This document shows positions 14,511 to 23,080 of a stretch of 64,000 nt of DNA, in pieces. A model generated the notes under the pieces. The model was given only the letters and a program-made list of their open reading frames with translations. It had not been told where the DNA came from and made no database searches. The stretch's first letter is position 1; each line of letters starts with the position of its first letter. Source of the stretch: JAGOEY01 sp017997515 (lineage in GTDB: Bacteria > Pseudomonadota > Gammaproteobacteria > Burkholderiales > Burkholderiaceae_C); contig CP111109.1 of the NCBI GenBank assembly GCA_026314275.1, forward strand, positions 1,736,001 through 1,800,000, read 5' to 3'. Both the position numbers and the translations under genes were made by a program.

Positions 14511-16496
14511 ATGTCGTCACTTTCTCTCACGCTGCTGTATCTGCTGGCCGCCGTCCTCGGTGTGGTGGCCTGCCGCAGCATGAAGCTGCCGCCCATGCTG
14601 GGTTACCTGGCGGCCGGGGTGCTGATTGGGCCGCACGCGCTGGCGCTGGCGCAGGACTCGGCAGGGGTGCGCCATCTGGGTGAATTTGGTGTGGTGTTTC
14701 TCATGTTTGCGATCGGACTGGAGTTCAGCCTGCCCAAGTTACGCGCCATGCGCCGCCATGTGTTTGGTTTGGGCATGTTGCAGGTGCTGCTGACCATGGC
14801 TGCGTCGATTGGTGGCTCATTACTCCTGGCCCGGCTGTTTCCGGCGTACTGGAACATGGGCTGGCAGACGGCGGTGGCGCTGTCGGGTGCGCTGGCGATG
14901 AGCAGCACGGCCATCGTGGTCAAACTCATGGCCGAACGGCTGGAGCTGGAGAGTGAACACGGCAAACGCATCATGGGCATCCTGCTGTTCCAGGACTTGG
15001 CCGTGGTGCCGCTGCTGGTGTTGATCCCGGCGCTGGGATCGTCACCGGACGAGTTTTTTTATGCGCTGGGCGTGGCCATGCTGAAGGCCACGGTGCTGGT
15101 CACCCTGCTGCTGGTGGGCGGCCAGAAGGTGATGCGTTGGTGGCTGACCCTGGTGGCACGGCGGCGCAGCGAAGAACTGTTCATGCTGAACCTGCTGCTC
15201 ATCACCCTCGGGCTGGCGTGGCTGACCGAAATTGCCGGGTTGAGCCTGGCGCTTGGCGCTTTTATCGCGGGCATGCTGGTGTCGGAAACCGAATACAAAC
15301 ACCAGGTGGAGACCGACATCCGCCCCTTCCACGACGTGTTGCTGGGCCTGTTTTTTATCACCATCGGCATGATGCTGGACTGGCACATCGTGCTGGAGCG
15401 CTGGGGCCTCGTGCTGGGCTTGCTGGTGGTGCCGCTGCTGCTCAAGTTTGGCCTGATCACGCTGCTGGCGCGTGGGCTGGGGGCTACCGCAGGGGTGTCG
15501 TTGCGCACCGGGCTGTACCTGGCGCAAGCGGGTGAGTTCGGCTTTGTGCTGTTGTCACTGGCACAAGGGCAGAACCTGGTGCCGCCCGCACTCATGAACC
15601 CGATCCTCGCATCGATGGTGTTGTCGATGCTGGCCACACCTTTCATCATCATGGCCAGCAACCGCATCGTGATGAAGCTGGCCAGCAGCGAATGGCTGCT
15701 GCAGTCGCTGCAGATGACCACCATTGCGCGCAAGTCCATCAACGCCAACCAACACGTCATCATTTGTGGCTATGGCCGTTGTGGCCAGAACCTCGCGAAG
15801 ATGTTGGAGCGCGAAAACATCCCCTACATGGCGTTGGACCTGGACCCCGACCGCGTGCGCCAGGCTGCGGCGGCGGGTGACTCGGTGGTGTTTGGCGATG
15901 CGGCGCGGCTGCAGGCCCTGGTGGCTGCCGGGTTGGCGCGTGCCAGCGCCGTGGTCATCACCTACCTCGACGTGCCCGGCGCACTCAAGGTGCTGGGCCA
16001 CACCCGCGCCCATGCCCCGCATGTGCCCGTGATCGTGCGCACGCAGGACGACCACGATCTGGAAAAACTCACCGCCGCCGGTGCCTCCGAAGTGGTGCCG
16101 GAGTCTATCGAAGGTTCACTCATGCTGGCCAGCCATGCGCTGGCGCTGGTGGGTGTGCCGATGCGCCGCGTGATCCGCACCGTGCAGGACCAGCGCGACG
16201 CACGTTACAACCTGTTGCGCGGCTTCTTCCACGGGGCCGACGACGACACCGCGCATGAACGCGACCAGGAGCGCCTCACCACCGTCACCATGCCGCTGGG
16301 TGCCCGCACCCTCGGCAAACCGCTGGGTCACCTGGCCTTACACGCCGTGGGTGTGCGCCTGGTCAGCCTGCGGCATGCCAACGGCAAAACCAGTGTGCCG
16401 CTGGACGACACGGTGCTGCAGGACGGGGACACGCTGGTGCTGTCTGGCAAACCCGAAGCGCTGGCCATCGCCTCCGAAAAACTGCTGCGCGGTTAA
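14511..16496 (+). CDS. Kef-type CPA2 monovalent cation:proton antiporter with RCK domains
   Basis: 661 residues. About 12 membrane segments of the Na/H exchanger fold (1-385; LAAGVLIGPHAL, FAIGLEFSLPKL, ALAMSSTAIVVKL) precede a TrkA-N/RCK domain whose nucleotide loop GYGRCGQNLA is at about 420-429, and a TrkA-C domain (about 575-660). This is the KefB/KefC or YbaL layout: K+ efflux coupled to H+, gated by nucleotides or thiol adducts. A separate KefF/G-type ancillary subunit is not adjacent. Divergent from kdsD. Confidence 0.88.
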   Translation: MSSLSLTLLYLLAAVLGVVACRSMKLPPMLGYLAAGVLIGPHALALAQDSAGVRHLGEFGVVFLMFAIGLEFSLPKLRAMRRHVFGLGMLQVLLTMAASIGGSLLLARLFPAYWNMGWQTAVALSGALAMSSTAIVVKLMAERLELESEHGKRIMGILLFQDLAVVPLLVLIPALGSSPDEFFYALGVAMLKATVLVTLLLVGGQKVMRWWLTLVARRRSEELFMLNLLLITLGLAWLTEIAGLSLALGAFIAGMLVSETEYKHQVETDIRPFHDVLLGLFFITIGMMLDWHIVLERWGLVLGLLVVPLLLKFGLITLLARGLGATAGVSLRTGLYLAQAGEFGFVLLSLAQGQNLVPPALMNPILASMVLSMLATPFIIMASNRIVMKLASSEWLLQSLQMTTIARKSINANQHVIICGYGRCGQNLAKMLERENIPYMALDLDPDRVRQAAAAGDSVVFGDAARLQALVAAGLARASAVVITYLDVPGALKVLGHTRAHAPHVPVIVRTQDDHDLEKLTAAGASEVVPESIEGSLMLASHALALVGVPMRRVIRTVQDQRDARYNLLRGFFHGADDDTAHERDQERLTTVTMPLGARTLGKPLGHLALHAVGVRLVSLRHANGKTSVPLDDTVLQDGDTLVLSGKPEALAIASEKLLRG

Positions 16497-16559
16497 CCCC
16501 GACGTGGACTCTGGTGGGGACACGGCAAAATCCACCGTTGTTCACCTCTCCCACACGCC

Positions 16560-17114
16560 ATGCACGACCTCCACGTCAACGACTACCTTCGCCAACACAT
16601 GCGCACCGTGCCCGACTGGCCCGCGCCGGGTGTGCAGTTTCGCGACATCACACCGCTGCTGCAAAACCCCAAGGTGTTCCGGGTGCTGATCGACGCCTTT
16701 GTGCACCGCTACATGGACCCGGCCATGCGCCCCGACGTGGTGGCCGGGCTGGACGCCCGTGGTTTCATCATGGGTGCGGTGGTGGCGTACGAGTTGAACG
16801 TGGGTTTTGTGCCCATCCGCAAGAAGGGCAAGCTGCCGTTCACGACGGTGGAAGAAACCTACGAGCTCGAATACGGCAGCGCCACGGTGGAGCTCCATAC
16901 CGACGCCGTTAAAGCCGGTGACCGGGTGCTGCTGATTGACGACCTGATCGCCACCGGCGGCACCATGATGGCGGGCAAACGCCTGCTGGAGAAGCTGGGG
17001 GCCACCGTGACGGAGGGAGCAGCTATTGTGGACCTGCCCGAACTGGGTGGCTCCGACCGCCTGCGGGCCGACGGTCTCACCGTCTTCACGCTGGTGGATT
17101 TCGCCGGGCACTGA
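16560..17114 (+). CDS. apt: Adenine phosphoribosyltransferase
   Basis: 184 residues. PRPP-binding motif VLLIDDLIATGGTM (about 122-135), substrate loop GLDARGFIMG, and DWPAPGVQFRDITPLL near the N-terminus. It salvages adenine to AMP with PRPP in the cytosol. Usual length; monocistronic as far as can be seen. Confidence 0.94.
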   Translation: MHDLHVNDYLRQHMRTVPDWPAPGVQFRDITPLLQNPKVFRVLIDAFVHRYMDPAMRPDVVAGLDARGFIMGAVVAYELNVGFVPIRKKGKLPFTTVEETYELEYGSATVELHTDAVKAGDRVLLIDDLIATGGTMMAGKRLLEKLGATVTEGAAIVDLPELGGSDRLRADGLTVFTLVDFAGH

Positions 17115-17147
17115 GTTCCGCCCGGCGCGGGCCCTTTGAACCTGCTC

Positions 17148-17855
17148 TTACTGCAGGTCGCCGTACTGGGTGGTGCCCAGCCCGGGGGGCACCGTGTCCC
17201 GGCCCGCGCGTTCGTCACGTTCCCAGCCCGGTACGGAGGATGTGGGGCGTGCTGTTGCGGGAGGGGCCGAGCGGTGGGTGGCGGCACCCGGGGCGGCGCC
17301 CCCTGCCAGCGCCTGCCGGAAGGCTGCCACTTCATGGTCCGCCACCTGGTCTGGCCGGAGCCGGGTGGGCGCAGCCGTGGGGGCGGCTTTGGGTGTGGCC
17401 ATCCGTTGTGGCACGCCCACTGCCACATGGTCATGCATACGCCAGTACACGGCAGAGACCTGGATGCCGTGGCGGGCCTTGCAGGTTTGCGCCATCATGG
17501 CCTCGATCTCGCTCAGCCGCGCGGTGTCGCCGCCCGCCGAACGGGCCACATCCACCATCACCAGAAAACGGGTGCCGCGGCGGTCCAGCGACAGCACCTT
17601 GAACTTGTAGCTGACCGAAAGCACCCCCGCCCGGGTCATACATTCGCGGACCACTGAATACAATTTGTCACGATTGTGGGTCTGCTCTGGCTTCGGGGTT
17701 GGGGCAAAAAATTGGTGGGCCTGGGGTGGCTCGACCCAGCCATTGGGGCCCCGTAGCAAAGGACGGGTTTCGTCACCCATCATGACACTCATGGTTTCGG
17801 CCGGAACCAAGGGCAGTGCGGGTTTTTGGCCAAAAAGCCAGCTCATCAACGTCAT
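17148..17855 (-). CDS. Conserved hypothetical protein, disordered C-terminus
   Basis: 235 residues from MTLMSWLFGQKP. A folded part of about residues 60-150 (RDKLYSVVRECMTRAGVLSVSYKFKVLSLD and later KARHGIQVSAVYWRM) is alpha/beta-like. It is followed by a ~85-residue Ala/Pro/Arg-rich tail ending PGLGTTQYGDLQ. Start chosen at the ATG that begins the conserved-looking MTLMSWLFG. No domain recognised and no clear signal peptide; the N-terminal WLF could be a weak anchor. Function unknown. Confidence 0.65.
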   Translation of the reverse strand: MTLMSWLFGQKPALPLVPAETMSVMMGDETRPLLRGPNGWVEPPQAHQFFAPTPKPEQTHNRDKLYSVVRECMTRAGVLSVSYKFKVLSLDRRGTRFLVMVDVARSAGGDTARLSEIEAMMAQTCKARHGIQVSAVYWRMHDHVAVGVPQRMATPKAAPTAAPTRLRPDQVADHEVAAFRQALAGGAAPGAATHRSAPPATARPTSSVPGWERDERAGRDTVPPGLGTTQYGDLQ

Positions 17856-18005
17856 GTGCGGTTTCCTGAATGGGGTGGGCGGTCGCACTTGGCAAGCAGT
17901 GCGCCCAGCCGCCATTATTGGCGATTCAGCAGCCGGTTGACCCTGGCTTTGAAACACATGGAAACAATTAAAGGGCTGGTTGAAGCAGCCCGGCCCGCCG
18001 CCGAA

Positions 18006-18497
18006 TCAGGTGGTGGCAATACGGCGGCGGCGGTTGGCCAGGCGCTTGGCCAGCACCCCGCCCATGGCCATCACCAGCCCCAGTGCCAGCGCTGGCTGGC
18101 GGTTGGACAACTCGGCAAAACGGATGGGTGTCAGGCTCCACACCCGGCAGGCGCTGCCGGCCTGTACGGTCGCGCTGCGTGGCCCATGGGCAAAAAAGGC
18201 CCCTTCACCCAGCAGGCCACCGGCCCCCACCAGAGCCAGCTTGAGGCGGCCCTTGTCGTCCTCAAAATGCACGCTGAGGCTGCCGCTTTCGACAAAATAC
18301 ACGGCGCGGTCTGCCGCTCCGCAGGTGATCAGGACTTCACCGGGCACCAGCACACACAGCTGTAAATACCCCGTGAGCAGCTCCCACTGCGCGGCAGTGA
18401 GTGAGTTGGTGAGGGTGTCCTCCGCCGGGTTGTGGGTGATGGCCTGCACAAGCTGGTGCAGGTCGGCGGGGGATGGTGGGGCGGGCGGAAAATGCAT
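18006..18497 (-). CDS. Stand-alone cyclic-nucleotide-binding domain protein
   Basis: 163 residues. A single cNMP-binding beta-roll (about 45-135; LVPGEVLITCGAADRAVYFVESG, GGLLGEGAFFAHGPR) like those of Crp/Fnr, but no DNA-binding helix-turn-helix follows. The C-terminus is a hydrophobic stretch (ALALGLVMAMGGVLAKRL) ending in RRRR, suggesting membrane association. Probably a cAMP or c-di-GMP sensor acting by protein contact (inference). Confidence 0.72.
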   Translation of the reverse strand: MHFPPAPPSPADLHQLVQAITHNPAEDTLTNSLTAAQWELLTGYLQLCVLVPGEVLITCGAADRAVYFVESGSLSVHFEDDKGRLKLALVGAGGLLGEGAFFAHGPRSATVQAGSACRVWSLTPIRFAELSNRQPALALGLVMAMGGVLAKRLANRRRRIATT

Positions 18498-18977
18498 GGT
18501 GCAGCCAAATTAACCTGCCTGCACAGGCTGCACAAGCAGATCTAACATTTGTTTACACCTGTCCCCGCAAACGCCCTGCCCATGCGGCCCAGGGTTTTAT
18601 TTGCCGATACAAAAACTTGAAAAAATCACACCGAGCAGGTCGTCCGAGCTGAATTCGCCGGTGATTTCATTGAGTGCGTTCTGCGCCAAGCGTAATTCTT
18701 CGGCCAGCAGGTCGAGCGCCTGGGCCTGCAGGGCCAGCAGTGTGTTGGCCCGCTCCAGGTGCTGGTCCACCCGGCGCAGCGCCTGCACATGGCGCTCGCG
18801 GGCCAGGTACACGCCCTCGGGCGCAGACTGCCAGCCAGCCACGTCCAGCAGGGTCTGGCGCAGCTGCTGCAAACCCGCACCGGTCTTGGCCGACAACGCC
18901 AGGCCTGCGGGCAGGGCCGCGCCCGGGGCCGCGTCCAGTTTGTTCCAGACGTCGATCACACGCCCAGTTTTTAAGAC

Positions 18978-19033
18978 TTTTTGGCCTATAGCGCTTGCTA
19001 TGCGTGCGTCTTCAGCTATGTATTCAGGAGCAT
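18978..19033 (+). repeat. Family A repeat inside mnmE, copy 1
   Basis: The plus strand reads TTGGCCTATAGCGC, GCGTGCGTC, AGCTATG and ATTCAGGAGCA. It encodes about 18 residues (EYIAEDARIASAIGQKVLK) between the G-domain beta strand and VIDVWNKLD, where other MnmE have a different short loop. Confidence 0.7.
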
Positions 19034-19361
19034 TTGCACGCGTCAGATCGTGCAGAAACAGCACCGCGTCTGCCCCCCCAATCTCGGCCCAGGCGCGTTC
19101 GATGCCGATTTTTTCGACCACATCGTCACTTTCGCGCAGCCCTGCGGTGTCGATCACATGCACTGGCACGCCCTCGATCTGGATGGTTTCGGTGACCTTG
19201 TCACGGGTGGTGCCCGCCACCGGGGTGACGATGGCCAGCTCGGCCCCGGCCAGGGCGTTGAGCAGCGAGGACTTGCCTGCGTTGGGCTGCCCCGCAATCA
19301 CCACCTTGATGCCCTCGCGCAGCAGCGCACCCTGCTGCGCACGCTGCATGACGGCGGCCAG

Positions 19362-19404
19362 ATTTTGCTTCAATTTTGATAGCTGTCCGTGCGCATCTGC
19401 CTTG
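19362..19404 (-). repeat. Family A repeat inside mnmE, copy 2
   Basis: The minus strand reads AGATGCGCACGGACAGCTAT and continues CAAAATTGAAGCA, encoding the KADAHGQLSKLKQN stretch in the helical domain of MnmE. It has the opposite orientation to the other mnmE copy. Confidence 0.6.
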
Positions 19405-20018
19405 CGCAGGAAGTCAATTTCTTCCTCAGGAAAGTCGAGTGTGGCCTCGACCAGCATCCGCAGGTGGATCAGCGCGTCGCGCAGCGTGTGCACCTCGCGC
19501 GAGAACTCGCCCGACAGCGAGCGGCTGGCGCTGCGTGCGGCGGCCTCGGTGCTGGCGTCGATCAGGTCGGCAATCGCCTCGGCCTGCGCCAGGTCGATCT
19601 TGTCGTTCAAAAAGGCCCGCTCCGAAAACTCCCCGGCCGCGCCACCCGCATACCCGGCAGACGGGGCTGGCCGGTAGCCGGGTCCAGCGAAGCCGCGGCC
19701 TCCAAGCATCGCGCCAGCAGCAGTTGCAGCACCACCGGCCCGCCGTGGGCCTGCAGCTCCAGCACGTCTTCGCCGGTGTACGAATGCGGCGCCGGGAAGT
19801 GGATGGCCAGCCCGTGGTCGATCGGCTGGCCTGCAGCGTCCCGGAATGGCAGGTAGGTGGCCTCACGCGCGTGCAGGCTGCGGCCACACAGCAAGCCGAT
19901 CACCGGCGACAGGTCGCGCCCACTGAGCCGCACGATACCCACGGCACCCCGTCCGGGAGCGGTGGCAATGGCGGCGATCGGGTCGGTGGGGTGGTTTGGC
20001 ATGGTGTGTATCTTCCAA

Positions 20019-20051
20019 CAAAAACGCCGCCGACCCTGGGGGCGGCGGCGT
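20019..20051 (-). terminator. Intrinsic terminator after yidC
   Basis: The minus strand ACGCCGCCG (20043-20051) pairs with CGGCGGCGT (20024-20032) around a 10-nt loop, followed by TTTT. It separates the yidC operon from mnmE. Confidence 0.75.
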
Positions 20052-20083
20052 GGTACTCAGGCCCGGCTTGCGGGCTGCGCTGT

Positions 20084-21811
20084 TTATTTCTTCTCGGCTT
20101 CAGGCTTCTTGTCGAAGAACAGTTTGATCGGGTTGCTCGGTGTGACCAACACGCCCAGGCGTTTGTTGATGAACCACTGCTGTGCGATGGACAAGATGTT
20201 GTTCGTCACCCAGTACAGCACCAGGCCGGCGGGGAAGAAGAAGAACATCACGCTGAAGATCAGCGGCATCAGCCACATCAGCTTGGCCTGCAGCGGATCG
20301 GGTGGTGTGGGGTTCAGCCAGGTCTGTAGCAGCGAGGTGGCCGTCATGACCAGCGGCAGGATGAAATACGGGTCAGGGGAGGACAGGTCGGTGATCCACA
20401 AGATCCAGGGCGCACCGCGCATTTCCACGCTCGACAGCAGCACCCAGTAGAGCGCAATAAACACGGGGATCTGAACCATGATGGGGAAGCAGCCACCCAT
20501 CGGGTTGATCTTTTCCTCGCGGTAGATCTTCATCATCTCCTGCTGCATCTGCTGCGGCTTGTCCTTCAGGCGTTCGCGCATCTCGGTGATGCGCGGGTTC
20601 ACCGCCTTCATCTTGGCCATGCTGGCGTAGGCCTTGGCGTTGAGCCAGTAGAACGCAATCTTCAGCAGCACCACCAGCGCCACGATGGCCCAGCCCCAGT
20701 TGCCCAGGAAGCCGTACAGCAGCGTCAGCAGCCAGTACAGCGGCTTGGCCAGGATGGTCAGCCAGCCGTAGTCCTTGACCAGCTCCAGGCCGGGGGCCAG
20801 CGACTCCAGCACTTTTTCTTCTTGTGGGCCCACAAACAGCTTGGACTGCACCGATTGGGTGGCACCCGGCGCAATGCTGTCGAGGGGGGTGATCATGCCC
20901 ACGGCATACAGGTTGTTGTCCACCTTGCGGGTGAACAGGTCGCGCTTGAGGCCGTCGGCCAGCAGCCAGGCCGATGCGAAATAGTGCTGCACCATGGCCA
21001 CATAACCGTTGGTCGCGGTTTTTTCCACGTCCACCTTGTTGTTCTCGATGCTCTTGAACTCGACCTTCTGGTACTTCTTGGCTTCGGTGTAGATGGCCGG
21101 GCCGGTAAAGGTGGAATAGAACGAGGACTCGCCAGGGGGCGGGTTGCCGTCACGCACCAGCTGCATGTAGAGCTGCGGGGCCACGGCGGCTGTGCCGGTG
21201 TTCTGCACGTCGTGCTGCACACGCACCGCGTACGAACCACGCTCAAACGTGTAGGTCTTCACCAGCTTCACACCGCCCACGTCGGGCGACTCGAAACGCA
21301 CCACCAGCTCGTTCTGGCCGTCTTTCAGTGTGCGGTCGCCGGGCACCAGCGTCAGCGGCGTCTTGTGGTTGGGGAAGTCGCCACCCACCAGACCGGTCTG
21401 GGCCAGGTACACCCGGTCAGCACTTTCGTCGAGCAGCACAAAGGTTTTGCCACTCTTGTCGAGCGCCTTAAAGCGGGGCAGCGATGTCTTGACCATCGAG
21501 CCACCCAGCGTGTCGAACGTGACTTCCAGCACGTCGGTGTTGAACGTCACACGTTCATGGGCAGCGGGGCTCACACGTGCAGCTTCACCAGGCACCTGCG
21601 CAGCCGTAGCGCCACCCGTGGTGGCGGTCGGCACGCTGGACGTGCTGGCAGCACCATTGGCCGCCGATGCGGGGGCAGCAGGGGCCGATGCGGTTGTGGA
21701 CGATGGGAAGAAAGAGGCCTGTTTCCCGTTGTGAACTTGCCACTTGTCCCACAGCAAAACCATGGAAAAGCCAAATATCACCCACAAGATGGTGCGGCGG
21801 ATGTCGTTCAT
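20084..21811 (-). CDS. yidC: Membrane protein insertase YidC
   Basis: 575 residues. N-terminal membrane anchor (about 7-24), a large periplasmic beta-sandwich (about 75-345), then the conserved five-helix core (about 365-560; NWGWAIVALVVLLK, GGCFPIMVQIPVFIALYWVL, WLMPLIFSVMFFFFPAGLVLYW). It inserts inner-membrane proteins with or without SecYEG. The cytosolic tail is short and Lys-rich. Fourth in rpmH-rnpA-yidD-yidC, starting within the yidD stop (4-bp overlap). Confidence 0.95.
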   Translation of the reverse strand: MNDIRRTILWVIFGFSMVLLWDKWQVHNGKQASFFPSSTTASAPAAPASAANGAASTSSVPTATTGGATAAQVPGEAARVSPAAHERVTFNTDVLEVTFDTLGGSMVKTSLPRFKALDKSGKTFVLLDESADRVYLAQTGLVGGDFPNHKTPLTLVPGDRTLKDGQNELVVRFESPDVGGVKLVKTYTFERGSYAVRVQHDVQNTGTAAVAPQLYMQLVRDGNPPPGESSFYSTFTGPAIYTEAKKYQKVEFKSIENNKVDVEKTATNGYVAMVQHYFASAWLLADGLKRDLFTRKVDNNLYAVGMITPLDSIAPGATQSVQSKLFVGPQEEKVLESLAPGLELVKDYGWLTILAKPLYWLLTLLYGFLGNWGWAIVALVVLLKIAFYWLNAKAYASMAKMKAVNPRITEMRERLKDKPQQMQQEMMKIYREEKINPMGGCFPIMVQIPVFIALYWVLLSSVEMRGAPWILWITDLSSPDPYFILPLVMTATSLLQTWLNPTPPDPLQAKLMWLMPLIFSVMFFFFPAGLVLYWVTNNILSIAQQWFINKRLGVLVTPSNPIKLFFDKKPEAEKK

Positions 21812-22107
21812 GAAGACTTCTTTTGTGAAGAATGTTGCGAGGAAACCTGCGACGTCTGCACTGCAAGGCAGCGCGAGAAGAGGGAAAAACTGTCAGGCAC
21901 GGGATCATGCCCGCCCTCACACCAGGGGTTGCAGCGGACCAGCCGCTTCAAGGTCAAATAACTGCCCGCCGCTGCGCCGTGTTGCTCCAGCGCCTGCAGC
22001 GAATACACCGAACACGTGGGCTCGAACCGGCAAGCCGACCCCAGCCAGGGGCTGAGCAGCAGGCGGTACCCTTTGACCAGGGTGATGAGGCAGCGCTGCA
22101 CGATCAT
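21808..22107 (-). CDS. yidD: Membrane protein insertion efficiency factor YidD
   Basis: 99 residues with the YidD hallmark GYRLLLSPWLGSACRFEPTC and YSLQALEQHGAAAG, LKRLVRCNPWCEGGHDPVP. Small peripheral inner-membrane protein that helps YidC-dependent insertion. 4-bp overlaps with both rnpA and yidC; the Ser/Gln-rich tail is longer than average. Confidence 0.92.
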   Translation of the reverse strand: MIVQRCLITLVKGYRLLLSPWLGSACRFEPTCSVYSLQALEQHGAAAGSYLTLKRLVRCNPWCEGGHDPVPDSFSLFSRCLAVQTSQVSSQHSSQKKSS

Positions 22108-22562
22108 GCGGCCACCCGCGCCTGGGGCGCCTGGTCTGCGCGGCTGAACAGCTGGTGAAGCTCATCGCGCACGGCACATTTCAGGGCGTCGGACGTGGCA
22201 CTCACAAACAGCTTGCGGCTGAACTCCGCACGCAGGCGCACCACATGGGCGGCCTGGGGCAGCGAGGCCTCAAAACCCGCACTGACGTTGTAGATCTGCC
22301 GTTTGATGGTGTTGCGCGTCACCGCCCGTTTGGCCCAGCGTTTGGGCACCAGCGCCCCCATCCACACGGCAGGTACGCCAGAACCACAAACACCAAACAG
22401 AGCCTGCGGTGTGTGCTGCCCATCGGGCAACACAGAGCCGGGCTCTGCGGGGGAGTCTGCGTCCAGCACCAGGCGGTGCAACGCAAAATGGGCGGTGCGG
22501 GCGACAGTGCCTCCCGCCATGGCAGCCTGAAACTGCGGACGTGTCTGGAGCCGCTGCACATC
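22104..22562 (-). CDS. rnpA: Ribonuclease P protein component RnpA
   Basis: About 152 residues. The RNR signature lies in AVTRNTIKRQIY, with HFALHRLVL upstream, the protein side of the tRNA 5'-processing ribozyme. The start is uncertain: I use GTG at 22562, giving VQRLQTRPQF as in relatives; a TTG at 22607 would add 15 residues. An insertion of about 25 residues (DADSPAEPGSVLPDGQHT) follows the first strand. Overlaps yidD by 4 bp. Confidence 0.88.
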   Translation of the reverse strand, partial: DVQRLQTRPQFQAAMAGGTVARTAHFALHRLVLDADSPAEPGSVLPDGQHTPQALFGVCGSGVPAVWMGALVPKRWAKRAVTRNTIKRQIYNVSAGFEASLPQAAHVVRLRAEFSRKLFVSATSDALKCAVRDELHQLFSRADQAPQARVAA

Positions 22563-22629
22563 AACCACCGGGTTGGGTGCCTGCTCGCGCCGGTTCACGC
22601 GCCACAACGGGCTGCCTGAATCGGGGGGC

Positions 22630-22764
22630 TTAGACAGCCAGGCGCTTACGGCCCTTGGCGCGGCGAGCGTTGATCACGGCACGGCCGCCGCGGGTCTTCA
22701 TGCGAACCAGAAAACCGTGGGTACGTGCGCGGCGGATTTTGGAAGGCTGGTAAGTGCGTTTCAT
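22630..22764 (-). CDS. rpmH: 50S ribosomal protein L34
   Basis: 44 residues, MKRTYQPSKIRRARTHGFLV, ending KGRKRLAV, the invariant L34 sequence. A GAGGAA ribosome site lies 6-11 nt upstream. First gene of the leftward origin-proximal operon. Confidence 0.97.
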   Translation of the reverse strand: MKRTYQPSKIRRARTHGFLVRMKTRGGRAVINARRAKGRKRLAV

Positions 22765-22902
22765 GGTGTATTCCTCGAAAGATTCAGTGGAGTCCTGGCA
22801 CAGGCGTGAACGGTGCGGTTGGCACTGCGCATGCCCATGAAATGCTGGCAAAAGCGTGCCAGGACATGGTCAATCACCCTGAAGCATTCAGGGAAACCCG
22901 CG

Positions 22903-22931
22903 ATTATCGCAAACTTCCGACGTGCTGACAA
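22903..22931 (-). promoter_or_regulatory. rpmH promoter
   Basis: Minus strand TTGTCA (22926-22931), exact 17-bp spacer, GATAAT (22903-22908), a near-consensus sigma-70 promoter firing toward rpmH with a leader of about 130 nt. Confidence 0.7.
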
Positions 22932-23004
22932 TGCCTGCCGCGCGCGGGGATTTTTTAGATGGAGTGAATACCCGCAAAAACCGGGCGGTTTGGGGCCTGC
23001 GTCG

Positions 23005-23033
23005 TTGTGGATAAGTGCTTGATAAATTACAAT
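23005..23033 (+). promoter_or_regulatory. dnaA: dnaA promoter overlapped by a DnaA box
   Basis: TTGTGG (23005-23010), 17-bp spacer, TACAAT (23028-23033). The -35 element lies within the perfect DnaA box 23006-23014, and the second box (23055-23063) lies in the early transcript, so DnaA should repress its own gene. Confidence 0.65.
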
Positions 23034-23080
23034 TCGGCGGTTCCGCGCACCACACTATCCACAGAAGTACAACGATAACA

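Larger units (their letters stand above)
18597..20002 (-). pseudogene. mnmE: mnmE (tRNA U34 modification GTPase), one-base frameshift
   Basis: MnmE with MnmG makes cmnm5U34 in tRNA. The N-terminal domain (MPNHPTDPIAAIATAPGRGA, TGQPRLPGMRVARPG) is in one frame and the rest (EFSERAFLNDKIDLAQAEAI, GQPNAGKSSLLNAL, DTAGLRESDD, C-terminal FCIGK) in another. A single G is missing from a GGGG run at 19631-19634: CCG GGG AGT should read CCG GGG GAG TTT. All domains, including the catalytic Cys tail, are otherwise present, so this may be a sequencing error. Two family A repeats are embedded in frame in the C-terminal half. Confidence 0.85.
22765..23080. other. rpmH-dnaA intergenic region, probable oriC or part of it
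   Basis: 316 bp between the divergent rpmH and dnaA genes, where all flanking genes run away from the gap. It holds a perfect DnaA box, TGTGGATAA at 23006-23014 (complement of TTATCCACA), and a near-perfect one, CTATCCACA at 23055-23063. I see only these two strong boxes and no long AT-rich unwinding tract, so the full origin may need weaker boxes or lie partly elsewhere. Confidence 0.6.
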
